NCBI RefSeq assembly: GCF_000276665.1
Contig: NW_004955459.1
Location: 14,235,796-14,299,795 of the forward strand
Direction of reading: 5' to 3'
Source of the DNA: Chinchilla lanigera
Taxonomy: Eukaryota > Chordata > Mammalia > Rodentia > Chinchillidae
DNA: 64,000 nt
The position numbers and the translations under genes were made by a program. Positions 11,007 to 22,651 of this stretch are shown here, piece after piece. The first letter of the stretch is position 1, and each line of letters opens with the position of its first letter. Below the pieces are notes generated by a model. That model had not been told where the DNA came from and made no database searches. It saw only the letters and a list, made by a program, of their open reading frames with translations.

Positions 11007-13945
11007 TGCATTATCTTCTTTAATAATAAAAGTTAAATATCTAAACAAGTTATACCTTAGGAGAATTCAGAAATCTCAAGATTTTCTTTTTACATCACTT
11101 AAACTTTTACCCCTGTCTTTCTTATAAAAACACCATCTTACTCTCTGTTTTGTTATTTTTAACTTGCTTCCTCCAACTTTTTAAATATACCATTCTTAGT
11201 ATAAATAGTACATACATATAATTTTGTTTACATCAATGAAAAATAATAAAGTGGTGTTCATTTTACATCTCTATGTGAATTAATTTTAATGTGTCAATTC
11301 TTTTAATGTTATTTCTACACCTAAAGCCACAACTTTATGAGAAAGAGAGCTTTACGTCTTTTAAAACAAATTCAAGTTATAAGTGCTGGTGATTTTCAGA
11401 GGGTAGGAAAACTTTTTTTCCAAGAGACTTCTAATGGCATTATGCAGTTATAATGTAGTTTACCCATTCATCAAATCAATAAGTAAATATGTATAAAATA
11501 AGCTAGCAACTTAAATTATAGCTGTAAAAATCTTAAAGTGGCTAGCAAACCCTAAATCATGTATCCAAATGCAAGTGGAAAATTTGAATCAGTTTCCCTG
11601 TTTTTCAAACCACCAATTTTGCAGAACTAATCTAGTAACCTGTAGTGTATAGCTCTGATAGACAGTAGAGCTCAACCCTCTTTTTCTTGTATTGAGACAA
11701 ATCTAAGATACTTTTACAAGATGCCCATTACAAAATTCACTTCTTTGAATTATCTGATTGGGTTGTCTTGGTGGACAAACTCCTAACCCAGAGCCACTTT
11801 TTACACCTCAGTTTCCTAGTCTGGAATCACAATAGAGACATCTAGCTTTGTTAACCTACTAAGGTGAACATGGTGTGTGATCTCTTCCTAGCATGTGTTT
11901 AAGTCAGTCGTACATCAATTTCCTATCCTTTTCAAAAAAGCTGAAAATCACTTGAGAGCTGAGATTCAGTTACTGAAGATCAAACATCTTGGGAGTTAAT
12001 TCAAATACAAACAAAATGAAGTAATTCATTATTAAATCTTAATTAGCTCTGACACAAACAAAGCTACACTACTACTATGTTGTCCCTAGGAATGAAACAT
12101 CTGTTAATACATAGGGGCAGAGTGGCTTAAATTTTACTTTAACCAGGAAAGAAATTATGTATGGAAGATCAATAATCTAGGGCAAGTTCCCAGCATTGTC
12201 TCGTACTTCACCTTTATCTAAGGCACATCTCTATTTGTAAGTCCTAATTTATTTTCCTTTCTTCATTTCCACTCATTGCATAGTAAGCCATTATCAAGCC
12301 TGCCAACTATGATACGGGACACTTGTACAGACTCGAGGGTCAGCTTGGCCCTCTTCTACCTTGAAACATGCTCACACTTCCATTTGCTCCCTGACAGTCT
12401 AAATCATCTCTGTCAACAAGACAGAGACATCTCTGTCAACAAGACTCTACTTGTAGTAGAGTCAGGGGTGGAGAAGGCTGATGGTTGGATATAAAGAATA
12501 GAATCCAGTGGCAATAACTGAGGGAAAGAATTCTACCTTTTATGAAAGACAAATACAGAAACACAAGTAGATTTAAAAATAGCACATTTTGATCATATAA
12601 AAAAGCAATTAGAGTTAATGAAGACTAGGAATTAAAAGGTTTTTACCCTGTTGATCCAGTTTGGAGCCAGGTGCATCTATCATGTCCTTGGAATTCTGCT
12701 CATTCAGCAAGATAACAGAAAAATTAGGCCGGGAATGGTTGGGAGGCTTTCCTGAAAGAGCCACACATCACTTCCATTCACACTGAATTACCATAACCCA
12801 TAGCATGGTCAAACATAAATGTAACAGTGTTGGAAAATACAATCTCACTTGTGTTCAGGGAGAGAGAAAGATATAAATATTGGGATTTTCAAAAGTGAGG
12901 AGTATAATTCTCAGAAATATCAGTCCTAATTGTATATCATTTTGTAAATGACTTCTCTAGTTTCCTTTAGCCACATTAGTGTGCACATGTGTATCTATCA
13001 CCATGTATATCTATACCCTGACTATAGTCTTTGTGTAAATGAAAATAAAATTTAAAAAGTGAAGTACATTGTAAAGATATAATTTAAGAAAATATTCAAT
13101 TCCCTTTTAAAAGTTAGTAATCCTCTCCCAAAATAAGCCATCACATAATTTACACATGCCTTTAATAGTGTTATATAGTGTCATAGTTTTGATTCTAAAG
13201 GCTAGTAATGTATTTGCTATAATAATTCAAATGTAATAATCTATATTATTGTCTGAAAAGTCTGTACTATCAGCCAGAAGTGTTGAAACTAAAATAAAAG
13301 TGTTTGGTGGTTTTCAAATGAGATAATTCCTTTAACTCATTTAAGGTATGCTATTGGGTATAGATATAATCAATTAATAATTCTGTCATTTTATATCCTC
13401 ATTGCTCAAATTACCTTATCATTTACTTAAATATGTCCATTGACCCAGCTGTCAGAGATTAAAAATAAAGTGTTTACTTGGTATAACCCATGCAATGAAT
13501 TGCAAAACAAATCCGAATGTGCCTGGTTGGCTCCGTCTTGTTCATGAAATTCATGAGGTCATTATCATTGCTCAAACTGGAAAACCCTACTACAAGACTA
13601 TGGAACTAGTCACAATTCCCTGAAAAAGGAACTGGCGCGTACTGCGGGGGACTGCACAGATACTAGGGGAAAAGATCTGACTAGTTAGAAAATAATCCTA
13701 TAGAGTTCAAGAAAAATAATTCATTCAAATCACAAAATCCTACTGAAAAATTTGTAAATGTTTGCTTTTACTATATGAAGAAGGAAAGTATTATAAATTA
13801 TTATTTAATATGTTATAAATGACCCAGTACAAGGAAATGGATTCTGTAAACAGATTGTTCATTATTTCAGGCTGTGTATAATACATGATAAATAGTTGTG
13901 AATAAGATTCAGATGTGGCATAACATTTGAATTCAGAAACCATTT
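11007..13945. other. unassigned, no gene recognised
   Basis: Mostly unique AT-rich sequence. A weak MIR-like word (cacctcagtttcctagtctgg) lies near 11805-11826. The 72-codon plus-strand frame at 12276-12494 overlaps a small tandem repeat and is not convincing. Confidence 0.45.
12405..12463. repeat. 23-bp tandem repeat and adjoining hairpin
   Basis: The string catctctgtcaacaagac occurs at 12405-12422 and 12428-12445, a period of 23. It runs straight into a perfect hairpin: gactctac (12443-12450), loop ttgta, gtagagtc (12456-12463). Confidence 0.9.
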
Positions 13946-14440
13946 TACTTTGGAATAACTTATTCAGTTACTCATCCTCCAAGAACATACAGTGAATGCC
14001 TAATAAATGTTCAAGATATTGGATTACGAATCTGAAAAAATTACTCTTACCACTGAGGAATTTCCATCTACTAGAGAATAGCAAATGAAAAATATAAGGT
14101 TAAAATAAGATGCTTCTTGAAAGAGAAGCCTATATGTAATTCAAAGGAAGCAGACAGGGAAAGCATTTCAAATGACCTAGGGAAACCAGAAAAGGTCACA
14201 GCTTAAATATGAAAACTGAGTATTATTTCTTTTCTGTCTGGGTAGCAAGATAAGACTCTTCAGAACAAACAGAAGAGAAGACAGCATCTAAAACATGAGG
14301 ATATGAGAAACAAAATGAGAGCAAAGATGGGACTTCGGGGCAAAAATAAACAAAGAATTTTAGATATTATGTTTAGATATGGGAAACCCAATGAGAAATT
14401 TTGAGGACCATAAGATAATGAGGCTTGTTTATTTGAAAAT
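13946..14440 (-). repeat. L2-like ancient relic
   Basis: Starts with a diverged ttattcagttactcatcc...gaatgcctaataaatg block, followed by an aatttccatctactagagaat block and gaagcagacagggaaag. This is the same succession as in the 2070-2830 relic. Highly diverged. Confidence 0.45.
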
Positions 14441-14477
14441 CCTTAGGGAGGCTCCATAGGGACTGCATTAGGGCAAG

Positions 14478-14645
14478 GGCAGCAATTTTGTCAGGTTATG
14501 TGCAGAGGAATCACCTGAGCACCAGTCCTAGACGTCCTTATTCAGTATGCTCAAATTAAGGGCCAAGAATTTTCATTTCTAATGTGTTCCCATGTGATGC
14601 TCATGCTGATGGTGTATGGTACTTTGGTTAAAACAAACACAGAAA
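14478..14645 (-). repeat. MER5-like hAT (Charlie) MITE relic
   Basis: aggaatcacctgagcacc, then ttattcagtatgctcaaatt, agaattttcatttctaatg, and gttcccatgtgatgctcatgctgatgg follow the block order of MER5A in reverse. Non-autonomous DNA transposon, ancient. Confidence 0.7.
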
Positions 14646-16488
14646 CAAAGAACGGGTCCCTTGTATACAATAACAATAATAGGAAGTAAGGAAGTGTCAA
14701 TAAGGATAAAGCAAAGCTGAAGCCATTTTAGCAGATGCAGAAAAACAAAACTAATGGTCTTTATAATAATTAAGAAGACACAATCTTTCTACTCACTGGG
14801 AGGCACAAACTCTCAGCTTGTTGTTTCCATCTCTTTCTATCTCTCTTTCTTTTTCACCTCGCTGAAAGGATCAGTCACAATCATTCCGCACCATACTCTA
14901 TTGCTGCCTTGGCCCACACTTCACAACTCATTGTCATTGTTTTGATATACAAAACTCCCTAATGAGTGAGGTTTGGAACACTTTAAATTACCATCACTAT
15001 CTTCTCCCAAGCCCATCATGTGGTGTAAAAATCATACTCTGTTTTTCTAATTCATTCTCTCTCAATTCTCATACCGTCTCCTGTGTGCTGAGACCCTCAG
15101 TATCAGCCTTACTATTTCTGTAAGTATCAACTTCAGTATCAGCTTGCTATTTCTGAGGAAACCTAGAGCCACTCAGAGAAGGGCCTCTGCAGGCTCTTCC
15201 CACCACACCCATCCTAACTGTATTTGTGAGCAGCTTCCCTTCTGGCTATCCTGCTTCCACAAGGTTTGGCTTCCATGGCTTGGCTTCCACATATCGTAAG
15301 ACTACCCCTGTCTCTGGGTACTAGATTCCATGCTTTCTAATTTGCTCCAGAACATTATTCTCATAATCATCATTTCCTTTCTTCTCTTCTGAATGATTCC
15401 CATCAGAATATTTTTGCATTAAAATAAAAACGCTTGCTCAATCTAACACTCCCTGATTTTATTACTTTGGTTTTGACTTTTTCAAAAAGAAAAATTCTTT
15501 GAAGATATTGATACACATTATTTCCACTTCCTCTCTTCCTTTGTCTGCTTAGAACAATTTAATTTTGGTTTTTCTTCCACTTTTCAGGTAAAACTTCTCT
15601 GGTTAAGATTTTTAGTGGTCTCTAGGTTGTTGCATGTATGGAAAATATTCATCCACATCTTATACCAAGTCATCAGCATTTGAAAGTCCATCACTCCCTC
15701 TTCCAAGAGATCTTAGTTGGCTTCCAAATTGTCAGACTGTCTTGACTGTTAGCCTAATTTGGTCTTCTTTGGTTATTCCTTTTAATTATAGAATTTTCAA
15801 ATACATGGATCCCTAGATAGATCATACCCCTCTTCTCTATGATCTCTGTCCTTACTCCCTTGGAAGTCTAAAGCCATCTGTTAGATTTAAAATCCATCTC
15901 TACTCAATACTCAAATACATAAATTCAATTGAATCTGCCCTCCGAATTTGGGGCTTTTTATATAAAGGTTCCATTATGTCACTTGGATATTGAATATGCT
16001 TCTGTAAGTTAAAATGGACAGAACTGAACAACTTCCTCCTTTCCTCCTCTTTAAATTTTATCCCCCCACTTTCTTTTTTCTGTTAATATCACGATTATCC
16101 TTCTATTTTCCTCAGGTCTCTTGTTCTCTTTGTCAGCACTCTTCTCCCAAGCCTCCATCTAACCTTGTTGATACTTCCATAAGATGGTTTCCAAAATTGT
16201 ATATCAACACTTCCAGCGACGCCACTCTGTTACACATCAAACCAAACTCAATACAAGTGTTTTAATATATTTTCACAAATATAGTACTCTGTTTTAACAT
16301 TTGATCATCTTCTGTCTTATGTAAGTAGGTTATTCAAATGAGCTGTCCTGGTATTGCTTGTATCCCTACCCTCAAAAGATAAGAGAAAATTCTCATCATG
16401 GCCTCCGAAGTTCCATATGAACTATTTCTCCTTTACCATTTTGACTTCATCTCCTACTTATCTGTCCTTGTCTGGTACAGACACACTC
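14646..16488. other. unassigned pyrimidine-rich sequence
   Basis: Long T/C-rich plus strand (14800-16480) with several short frames, none with a recognisable domain or splice-compatible structure. No repeat family identified. Confidence 0.45.
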
Positions 16489-16620
16489 TCCTGCTTGGAA
16501 TTCTTTTTTTTTTTTTTTGGTTTTTCTCCGGTACCAGGAACCAAACTCATGACTTTGCGCTTGCCAGGCAGACGCTTTGCCGCTGAGCTAAATCCCCAGC
16601 CCCTCCTGCTTGGAATTCTT
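16489..16620 (-). repeat. ID-type SINE, minus strand, with 17-bp target duplication
   Basis: Body 16506-16603 reads T-run, ggtttttctccggtacc, ..., ctgagctaaatccccagccc. It is flanked by tcctgcttggaattctt at 16489-16505 and 16604-16620 with no mismatch. Intact ends make this a fairly recent L1-mediated insertion. Confidence 0.95.
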
Positions 16621-16709
16621 AAGTAAATTTGTGTGCTGCCTTCCCAGCCTTTGCAACTGTTCCCTCCTTTGTTTATATATTTTCTTTCTTTTTTCTCTTT
16701 GCCACTTTC

Positions 16710-17415
16710 TTTTTTATTTTTTTAAATTTTATTTTATGAAGAAAACAGAAAAAAACAATAAAAATGATACAGAATTTCAAAACAAGGTGGTAGGAAATTA
16801 CTAATGGTTGTTCTATTACAACCATTCTTTTTTAAAGTAGTTGCTCAGATTACCAGGTATGCAAGATTCATTAAACAATTAAACACTAACAGTTTCTTTT
16901 AATAAAACAATAGAAATTGTAGTACAATTATCTTAGCTATTGTATATATATATTTTTTCCCTTTCCTTTTTTTTATTGTTATTTTGCATTTTATTTAAAA
17001 TGCAACACTTCTCCTTTCCCTCATCCCAGTTGTTCTTTCCTTTTAAAAAAAGCATAACAATGAAAAACGAAGTTTCAAAATACGTTATTAGCACAGTTAC
17101 AACAACTGATACACTGTGTTTTGTTGTCATCCTGGTAGTTATTCAGAGTTGAAGATATAGGCATGATATCTTGTTTATACAATATTTGCACAAAACTCTC
17201 TTTGTAATGAACTAAGAGAAACTAGCTGTGTAGCAATCTTAACTATCTTGCATCCACATGTACTTTTTCTTCATTTCCCCTCCCCCCCAGAGTTTGTCTT
17301 TTCTTTCGAACAGTTTCTTTCCAATTCACAATATCTATTATACATTTGAGATTTTATTTACTTGTTCATTTTTTTCACAATAGTGAAACAATATTTTCTT
17401 CTCAGAAATCTGTGT
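16710..17415 (-). repeat. L1 3'UTR fragments, minus strand
   Basis: From 16725 to about 16955 the sequence is the reverse of the L1 tail seen at 37990-38215: the same succession of attgttaat-like, gaagataa-like, gatcaatt-like and agctaagataat-like words. The polypurine complement continues to 17042 (cagttgttctttcc). A second copy of the 3'UTR starts near 17230, with gaacagtttctttccaattcacaat at 17309-17333 matching the reverse of 29297-29320. This suggests two overlapping minus-strand L1 3' pieces. Confidence 0.7.
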
Positions 17416-17755
17416 GGTTCATTCCTTCACCTCTCTAGCTTCTAATAAGATGTTTTGTCAAGGAAGACGTTTATGGTCATTTTATTTAAAATGCAACACT
17501 TCCATATTCCTCACCACCACTCCAGCTTTCTCTTTTCAATTTATTGTCCTTTGTAATTTGGTATCCCACACATCTATGCCATTTCTCATGTTTTATTTTT
17601 CTTCAGCTTGAGTGGAAACTATGTGAACAAGAAGTGTGACTACTCCCATAAAACACTAAATGAATGCTGTATACTAAGTGCTTATGAAATAGCTCTTGAA
17701 CAGAAGAAAGAAAAATAAAGGAAAAAATTAACAGTAGAGCAGCTCTAATTCGCAA
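17416..17755. other. unassigned
   Basis: Nothing recognised, except that cattttatttaaaatgcaac at 17479-17498 repeats a string also present near 16989-17008. Confidence 0.4.
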
Positions 17756-17759
17756 ATGA

Positions 17760-17905
17760 ACTTTCATTTTGTAAAGTGCTTTCATATTCAAAGTCACATC
17801 TAATTTTTACAGGTGTTCTGTAAGGAGGACAAACTAGTCATTACCCACATCTACAAACAAAGAAAGCAGATGTATTTCTCAGAGGCGCAGGCACCTAGTA
17901 ATTTA
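17760..17905 (-). repeat. MIR SINE fragment
   Basis: tgtaaagtgctttcatattc, then a tctaattttt/tctgtaagg block, cattacccacatctac and aagaaagcag match the reverse MIR order (gtaaagcgctt ... tatccccattttacagatgagg). Ancient. Confidence 0.55.
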
Positions 17906-18745
17906 GTCTACCATCAAGCACTGGATTCTTTGTTAATCCTAGTTACTGCAACCATAGAGATCCTTTTACTCCCAGGGCCTTTGAGTAGAACTTTTATATA
18001 GCCTTCCTTCAGCTATGTCTCTTTGCTTCAAATTCCATCTCTGAAAATGCTAGTCCTAGTGTTACTCTAGGTTTCTGTGTAACGTTTCACTTCTTATTTA
18101 ATCTTGACCTTTGCCAGGGCCCCAGAGTTTGGCCTTTAGGAAATTCCTTGGGACAGTGCCTTTGGGTGAAATCTTGCTTTTGCTGATTTTTTTTTTTTTT
18201 AATTGTTATTTTGTGCTCAAGTATTGGGCCAAGCTCTAGCTCAGCCTAGCTGTTACAAGCCCATCGAGGCAAGACTTCAGGGCAGTAGGTACTCTAAATT
18301 CTCTGCATTTTCCAAGACCAGGAGCTGTAATAACTAAGTGTGTTTACACTGACACAGAGCACCAGCTTCCTGCTCTAGAGAAGAGAATCTCTGATGTGGT
18401 GTTTTAGGGCCCTATTTAAAGTTTACATATATATAGTATACATACATTTATTATATATATTGTTTCTTTTTCTATATTCACACCAACAAATGGATCTTCT
18501 TTTGTCTTTCCCTTCAGCATTTTTCTCACAGTAAATTACCCCCTTCATCTTTTTCTTTTTTTTAGGAAATGAGATATATCTGTCTTCTTTCGAAGTTGTG
18601 TATGTAAATTTCATTTAAAAATAATTTTCATATTGTCATAATTTGGAGTTTTTAAGGGAACAATATAATATAGGACACCTATTTTATAAGATTATTTATA
18701 GTAGTCACCCAAAGAATTATATACAGGAAAGCTGTCCACACACTA
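17906..18745. other. no recognised feature
   Basis: Unassigned sequence with a T15 run near 18190-18204 and TA-rich words at 18427-18460. Confidence 0.5.
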
Positions 18746-18753
18746 AAGACCTA

Positions 18754-18882
18754 AGGATCCAGCTGAGGACCTGGATCCTATGATGCTATCCTGCATGAGT
18801 CCAGCTGGAGGTCTAGAGTGCACAACGATGTCTCCGACTAATCTAACTGGAGGCCCAGAGCCCGCAACAACATCTCATACAG
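18754..18882. repeat. three 42-bp imperfect tandem units
   Basis: Units begin at 18757 (atccagctgagg), 18799 (gtccagctggagg) and 18841 (atctaactggagg), each 42 bp apart. The unit heads share a tccagctg(g)agg motif and the tails a ca(a)c-a-tgtctc-like word. The first unit also holds a 9-bp hairpin: aggatccag (18754-18762) and ctggatcct (18771-18779). No known family recognised. Confidence 0.75.
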
Positions 18883-18993
18883 GCCTGTTTCACAGATCTG
18901 TGCTGGGAAGGCCCAAAGGTTAGCAGTGCAAGCTAGAAAGTCTGTGCCAGCGGGATGAAGGATCTGTGCTAGCAGGCTGAGGGATCTGGACTG

Positions 18994-19325
18994 GAGCCAG
19001 GAAGCGACACTCAAAGAAAGAACCGGAGCTCCCCTGAAAACTACCACAGCCATTCTCAGCAACAATGAGGTCCCAAGCTCCTCCATGATCAGGACAGCTG
19101 AGTTTCTATCAGGAAAGCCAATGCAACAAGCTTCTCCAGCGTACTAAGCAGTGCACCATCTTCCCTTCCAGAGCCAGGAAGCAGTGCTCAAAGTGAGCAC
19201 CAGATTCCCCCAAAATGAACTGAAGACAATCTCAGTGACAACAAGGTCTGGAGCCCCTAAGAGGATGAAAACAGCTAAGTTCATTGGGAAAGCCAGCATG
19301 ACAAGCTGCTCCAAAAGAGTCAAGA
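18994..19325. repeat. two about 150-bp imperfect units, 177 bp apart
   Basis: gagccaggaagc at 18994 and 19171 start two parallel copies. They share ctcaaag, a cccc-aaaa block, caatctcag/cattctcag, caacaa(t/g)gaggtc-like, acagctgagtt/acagctaagtt, gggaaagccagcatgacaag/aggaaagccaatgcaacaag, and gctgctcc/gcttctcc. Identity is roughly 70 percent by eye. The island is clearly GC-richer than its surroundings. It could be an LTR, a satellite fragment or a rodent L1 5'UTR monomer pair. I recognise none of these. Confidence 0.7.
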
Positions 19326-19734
19326 TCTCTTCATAGCTTCTACCAGCTCCCAACAGCCTTTGTCACCTCCCAACAACCTCCCCTTCTTCTTCTCCAATTC
19401 TGCCTCTTATGCTGCTGGCAACAGTCCTCAGGTGGGCCTCCCACACCCAGCACCATGCTTAATCAGTTCAGCTGAGGGTTATACATTGAGCACCAGTTAT
19501 CAATCTACTGCAGATATCATTTAAGGTATAAATAATTTTCATCTATAATAAAAGGCTTTTTATACCTGAGATGTTTTATAAGTCTGAGAAATACTTTGAC
19601 TCTAGTTTATACCTTGTTTATTTTATATTTGAAAATTTAAATATGAAATAATGCTCACTAGTTTAATAAGGAATAAATAAATAAAATCAGGGTGACTACC
19701 TGTCAAAAATCAGACATTGACCTCTTTGATTTAA
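19326..19734. other. right part of the GC-richer island, then AT-rich
   Basis: Pyrimidine-rich to 19510 with repeated ccaacaacctcc/cccaacagcct words, then AT-rich. No gene recognised. Confidence 0.4.
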
Positions 19735-19900
19735 CATATAGCATCTACATGTTTCACATACATCACAACTATCCATAGTTAACCCCAGTTTACAGATGAG
19801 AAAAACAAACACAGAGAAGTTATGTAATTCCCCTCATATCCTGGTTGGTCAGCAATAAATTGTGATTTGAGCTCAATTTTTTCTGTTCCTGGATGCAGAA
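19735..19900 (-). repeat. MIR SINE fragment
   Basis: ccccagtttacagatgag followed by aaacaaacacagagaag, ttatgtaattcccc and gatttgagctcaa match the reverse MIR core (ccattttacagatgagg aaactgaggcacagag ...). Confidence 0.75.
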
Positions 19901-20420
19901 GCTCAAACTAATTCATTTGCAGAAATTATACTGAACTATATTTCCCAAAATTCACACACCACTAAGTTTTCCACTAGAGAAGGACATGAGAGATTCCGGT
20001 GGGTGGTTCTATAGCTGATACACTGTCAGAGACCAACCTGTTCACGTGGTTGGTGGAGGTAGTGGCAGGTCCGCCACTGCTCTCTGGCAAATTTCCCAAG
20101 TCCTAGGCCTGGTGTGTGTTAGGGTTTATCATAGACAGTTCTGACTTCTGAAGGACATTCACATTACCAAGTTGGAGAAAAGGAGAGCTGACATGCGTTT
20201 AGTCTGTCTTCATGAGGTCTAGCTTATACTTGGGCTTTGCAGGCGGTTCTCCCATTTTAATGCTCCGACTGTCTGCCTTGAGAGCCTCAGGGTACAGGAT
20301 CAGATGTGAGGACATTATTTTTACAAAGAGTAATTAATAAGACTGTGCTACTTTGTTCAGTCAAATCCTTGCAACCAACGTCACTATTGTTCCCGCTCCC
20401 TCTCTCACTGTGCGCATGAG
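19901..20420. other. unassigned
   Basis: Moderate-GC sequence with no family recognised. Confidence 0.5.
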
Positions 20421-20422
20421 CG

Positions 20423-20461
<39 letters not shown>
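20421..20461. repeat. (CA)n microsatellite with CG-rich head
   Basis: cgcacgcgcg (20421-20430) runs directly into about 15 uninterrupted CA units. Alternating purine-pyrimidine throughout, so Z-DNA is possible. Confidence 0.95.
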
Positions 20462-20462
<1 letters not shown>

Positions 20463-20464
20463 AG

Positions 20465-20775
20465 TTTAACAATAGTTCAACTTAAGATGTTTTGACTTTG
20501 TAGTAGTGTAAAGGTGATATGTATTCAGTAAAAACTGTACTTTGAATTTCAAATTTTGATCATTTGTCAAGCTAGCGATACACAATTTGACTGTCTCTTG
20601 CCACTCCGTATGGCGGCAGTGAGGCAGAGCTCCCAGTCAGCTGTGCGATCACGGAGGAAATCACTAGCACTGCACAGCAGACTCTGTCGCTGAGCTGTGA
20701 TTGTTCAGCAGCTGTTACAGCGGCTGTGTCAGAATGGAACCCAACTGAAAGTCGAGGAATATCTATCCACCTGCA
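20465..20775 (+). repeat. MER2/Tigger-like DNA transposon relic
   Basis: The blocks aatagttcaacttaagatg, aaaactgtactttgaatttc, ttgtcaagctagcgatac, gaggcagagctcccagtcag, tgtgcgatcacg and a terminal gaaagtcgaggaatatct match the order I remember for the MER2/Tigger group (pogo-like Tc1/mariner). The left terminus appears lost in the CA repeat. Non-coding, ancient, but with several CpGs retained. Confidence 0.65.
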
Positions 20776-22095
20776 TGTTCTGATCTGTCTCCTTGTGCTC
20801 CTGCCTCTCATGTAACACTGAGTGATCCCAAACTGCAATACAATCTGATTACCTTAAGATAACAAGTGCCACTGAATTTTTATTTGTTCTTTTAGTTGAA
20901 TTCTGCCTAGGAAAGAAAACTTTATTTTGAACCAGCTTCCTTCCCATTTTATACAGGAAACATGAATGAATGAATGTGTTTATAAAAAATCACTGATGTT
21001 TGAGCAGGCATATTTTGTTAATACATGAAATGCTTTATTATCTTAATGTATCATAGGCAAAGCAAGTCCTTTCAATTTAGACTAGTCATGTAAAGTACTG
21101 CCTCTCACTCACATTCATTTTCTTAACTAATACAGCTCAAATGAGAGGTCAAGAGTCAAAGTAAATCTTGCACAGTACTCTCATGTGCCCAGCATCAAAC
21201 CTCACGTGCTCCTGGAATCATAACCTGCCATAAATTCAGTTTTCCCAGAGAGCTATGTAATAAAACATCATTTGACTTCTACAGTTTCAGAAATCTGCTA
21301 ATTTTCTTTCCCTCTCACAGGCACCAAGAAGGTCCCTGAGATATTAATCCTTTTCCTTGTCAACATTGTCTATTATCCTTTTAAATATATGTCAGTCATA
21401 ATCAACATACCATCAGCCAATCTCACCTATACCTGGCATAACATACACAATAATCTTATATTTTTTATTTGTAAAGAAGATCATGATTTCCACAAATACG
21501 TATATTAAATGTATGTGTACAAATATATTAAAATAGGTTGCCATTTATGAAACCATCTGAAAAGTTCTCTTTATTTCAATAACCTGAAACAAAAATTAAG
21601 ATGTATGCATCAGAAGCTAGATGTGAACATACACATACTAGAATACTCAGATGTTTATTGTGTATTTTGTCTCTTTTTAAGTTTCTTCTTTATCAGTATA
21701 TGTTTATAATCCATAGTAGTTACATTCATCTTGTAGAAGCACATTGTATGTCTTGATCTTTGTCTGATTTAAATAAAATAACATTGAATTTTTTGATACA
21801 GAGAATATGCATACAGTTACTTTAAAATGAAGAGAGCAAATCTTCCTAAATTCTTCACAAAATTGGTCTGATTCATACAAAGTATTATCAGTTCTCTCAT
21901 GAAAGCATGTGAGAAGCCTATCTGCTCCTTACGACTTGTTCTCATCCTAATCTGACCCAAGACATGTCTCTACCGGAAGTGTTTCATCAGCTCTTAGCTT
22001 TCTCTTGATCAATATTCCATGAAGCAACTAGAAGAGTGTTGTTCAAAACTAGGCTGCACCGTGTTCTGAGCGCTTCACTGTGTGTTCATCTCATG
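20776..22095. other. AT-rich, no recognised feature
   Basis: Nothing supportable. No frame or repeat family recognised. Confidence 0.5.
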
Positions 22096-22099
22096 TCGG

Positions 22100-22256
22100 A
22101 TCATGACATGTTTGCCTTGTCTCTTCCAGCAGGAAATGAGCTCTCTGAGAGCAAGGGTATTTGTCCTTTTCTATTCACGGACTGTGATATCCTCGGTGCC
22201 TACCGCAGTGTCTGGAACACTATTGATGCTTCAAAAATATGAATAAGTCTATGAAT
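22100..22256 (+). repeat. L2 3' end
   Basis: ctctctgagagcaagggta, tgatatcctcggtgcctacc, gcagtgtctggaacactat and a terminal gaataagtctatgaat follow the L2 3' consensus (gagctccttgagggcaggg ... cagcacagtgcctggcac ... gaatgaatgaat). Confidence 0.75.
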
Positions 22257-22569
22257 TTACAGGTTAAATGGTGTAAGCCTGACATAATTAGAAATACTTT
22301 GTTTTGTTTTTGTCTTTGTTTGGACAGATGATGGCCCAGTGAACCCTCAAGTGTTCAGTGATGCACCCAGAAAGTTTCTGGCACTTGTTTCTTTTCCCAC
22401 TGCAAAGTCAGAATAACTACATTATAAAACTCAATACATTTTTGTTATGTTCTGAAGTTAGTACTTCTCACCTAGCACGATAACCTCACCTAATGGAAAG
22501 AATGACTTTTGTTGACACATGACTTCTGGCCCTATGAACAAAAAAGGGATTGTATTAAAAGATGTTAGT
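22257..22569. other. unassigned
   Basis: Unique-looking sequence with no feature recognised. Confidence 0.45.
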
Positions 22570-22651
22570 GCTGGGGAGACAGCTCAGCAGCACAGCGCCT
22601 GCCTGGCAAGCACAAGATCCTGAGTTTGATTCCCGGTACCAAAAAGAAAAA
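22570..22651 (+). repeat. ID-type SINE, short tail
   Basis: gctggggagacagctcagca head (the A box is altered by gac in place of ttt), gcctgcctggcaagcacaag, B box gtttgattcc, ending ggtacc and a short interrupted A tail. No clear target duplication. Confidence 0.85.

Noticed and set aside
18838..19353. Minus-strand frames across the GC-richer island as a gene family fragment
   Set aside because: Frames in the two 177-bp-spaced units do not encode matching peptides in the same phase and no domain is recognisable.
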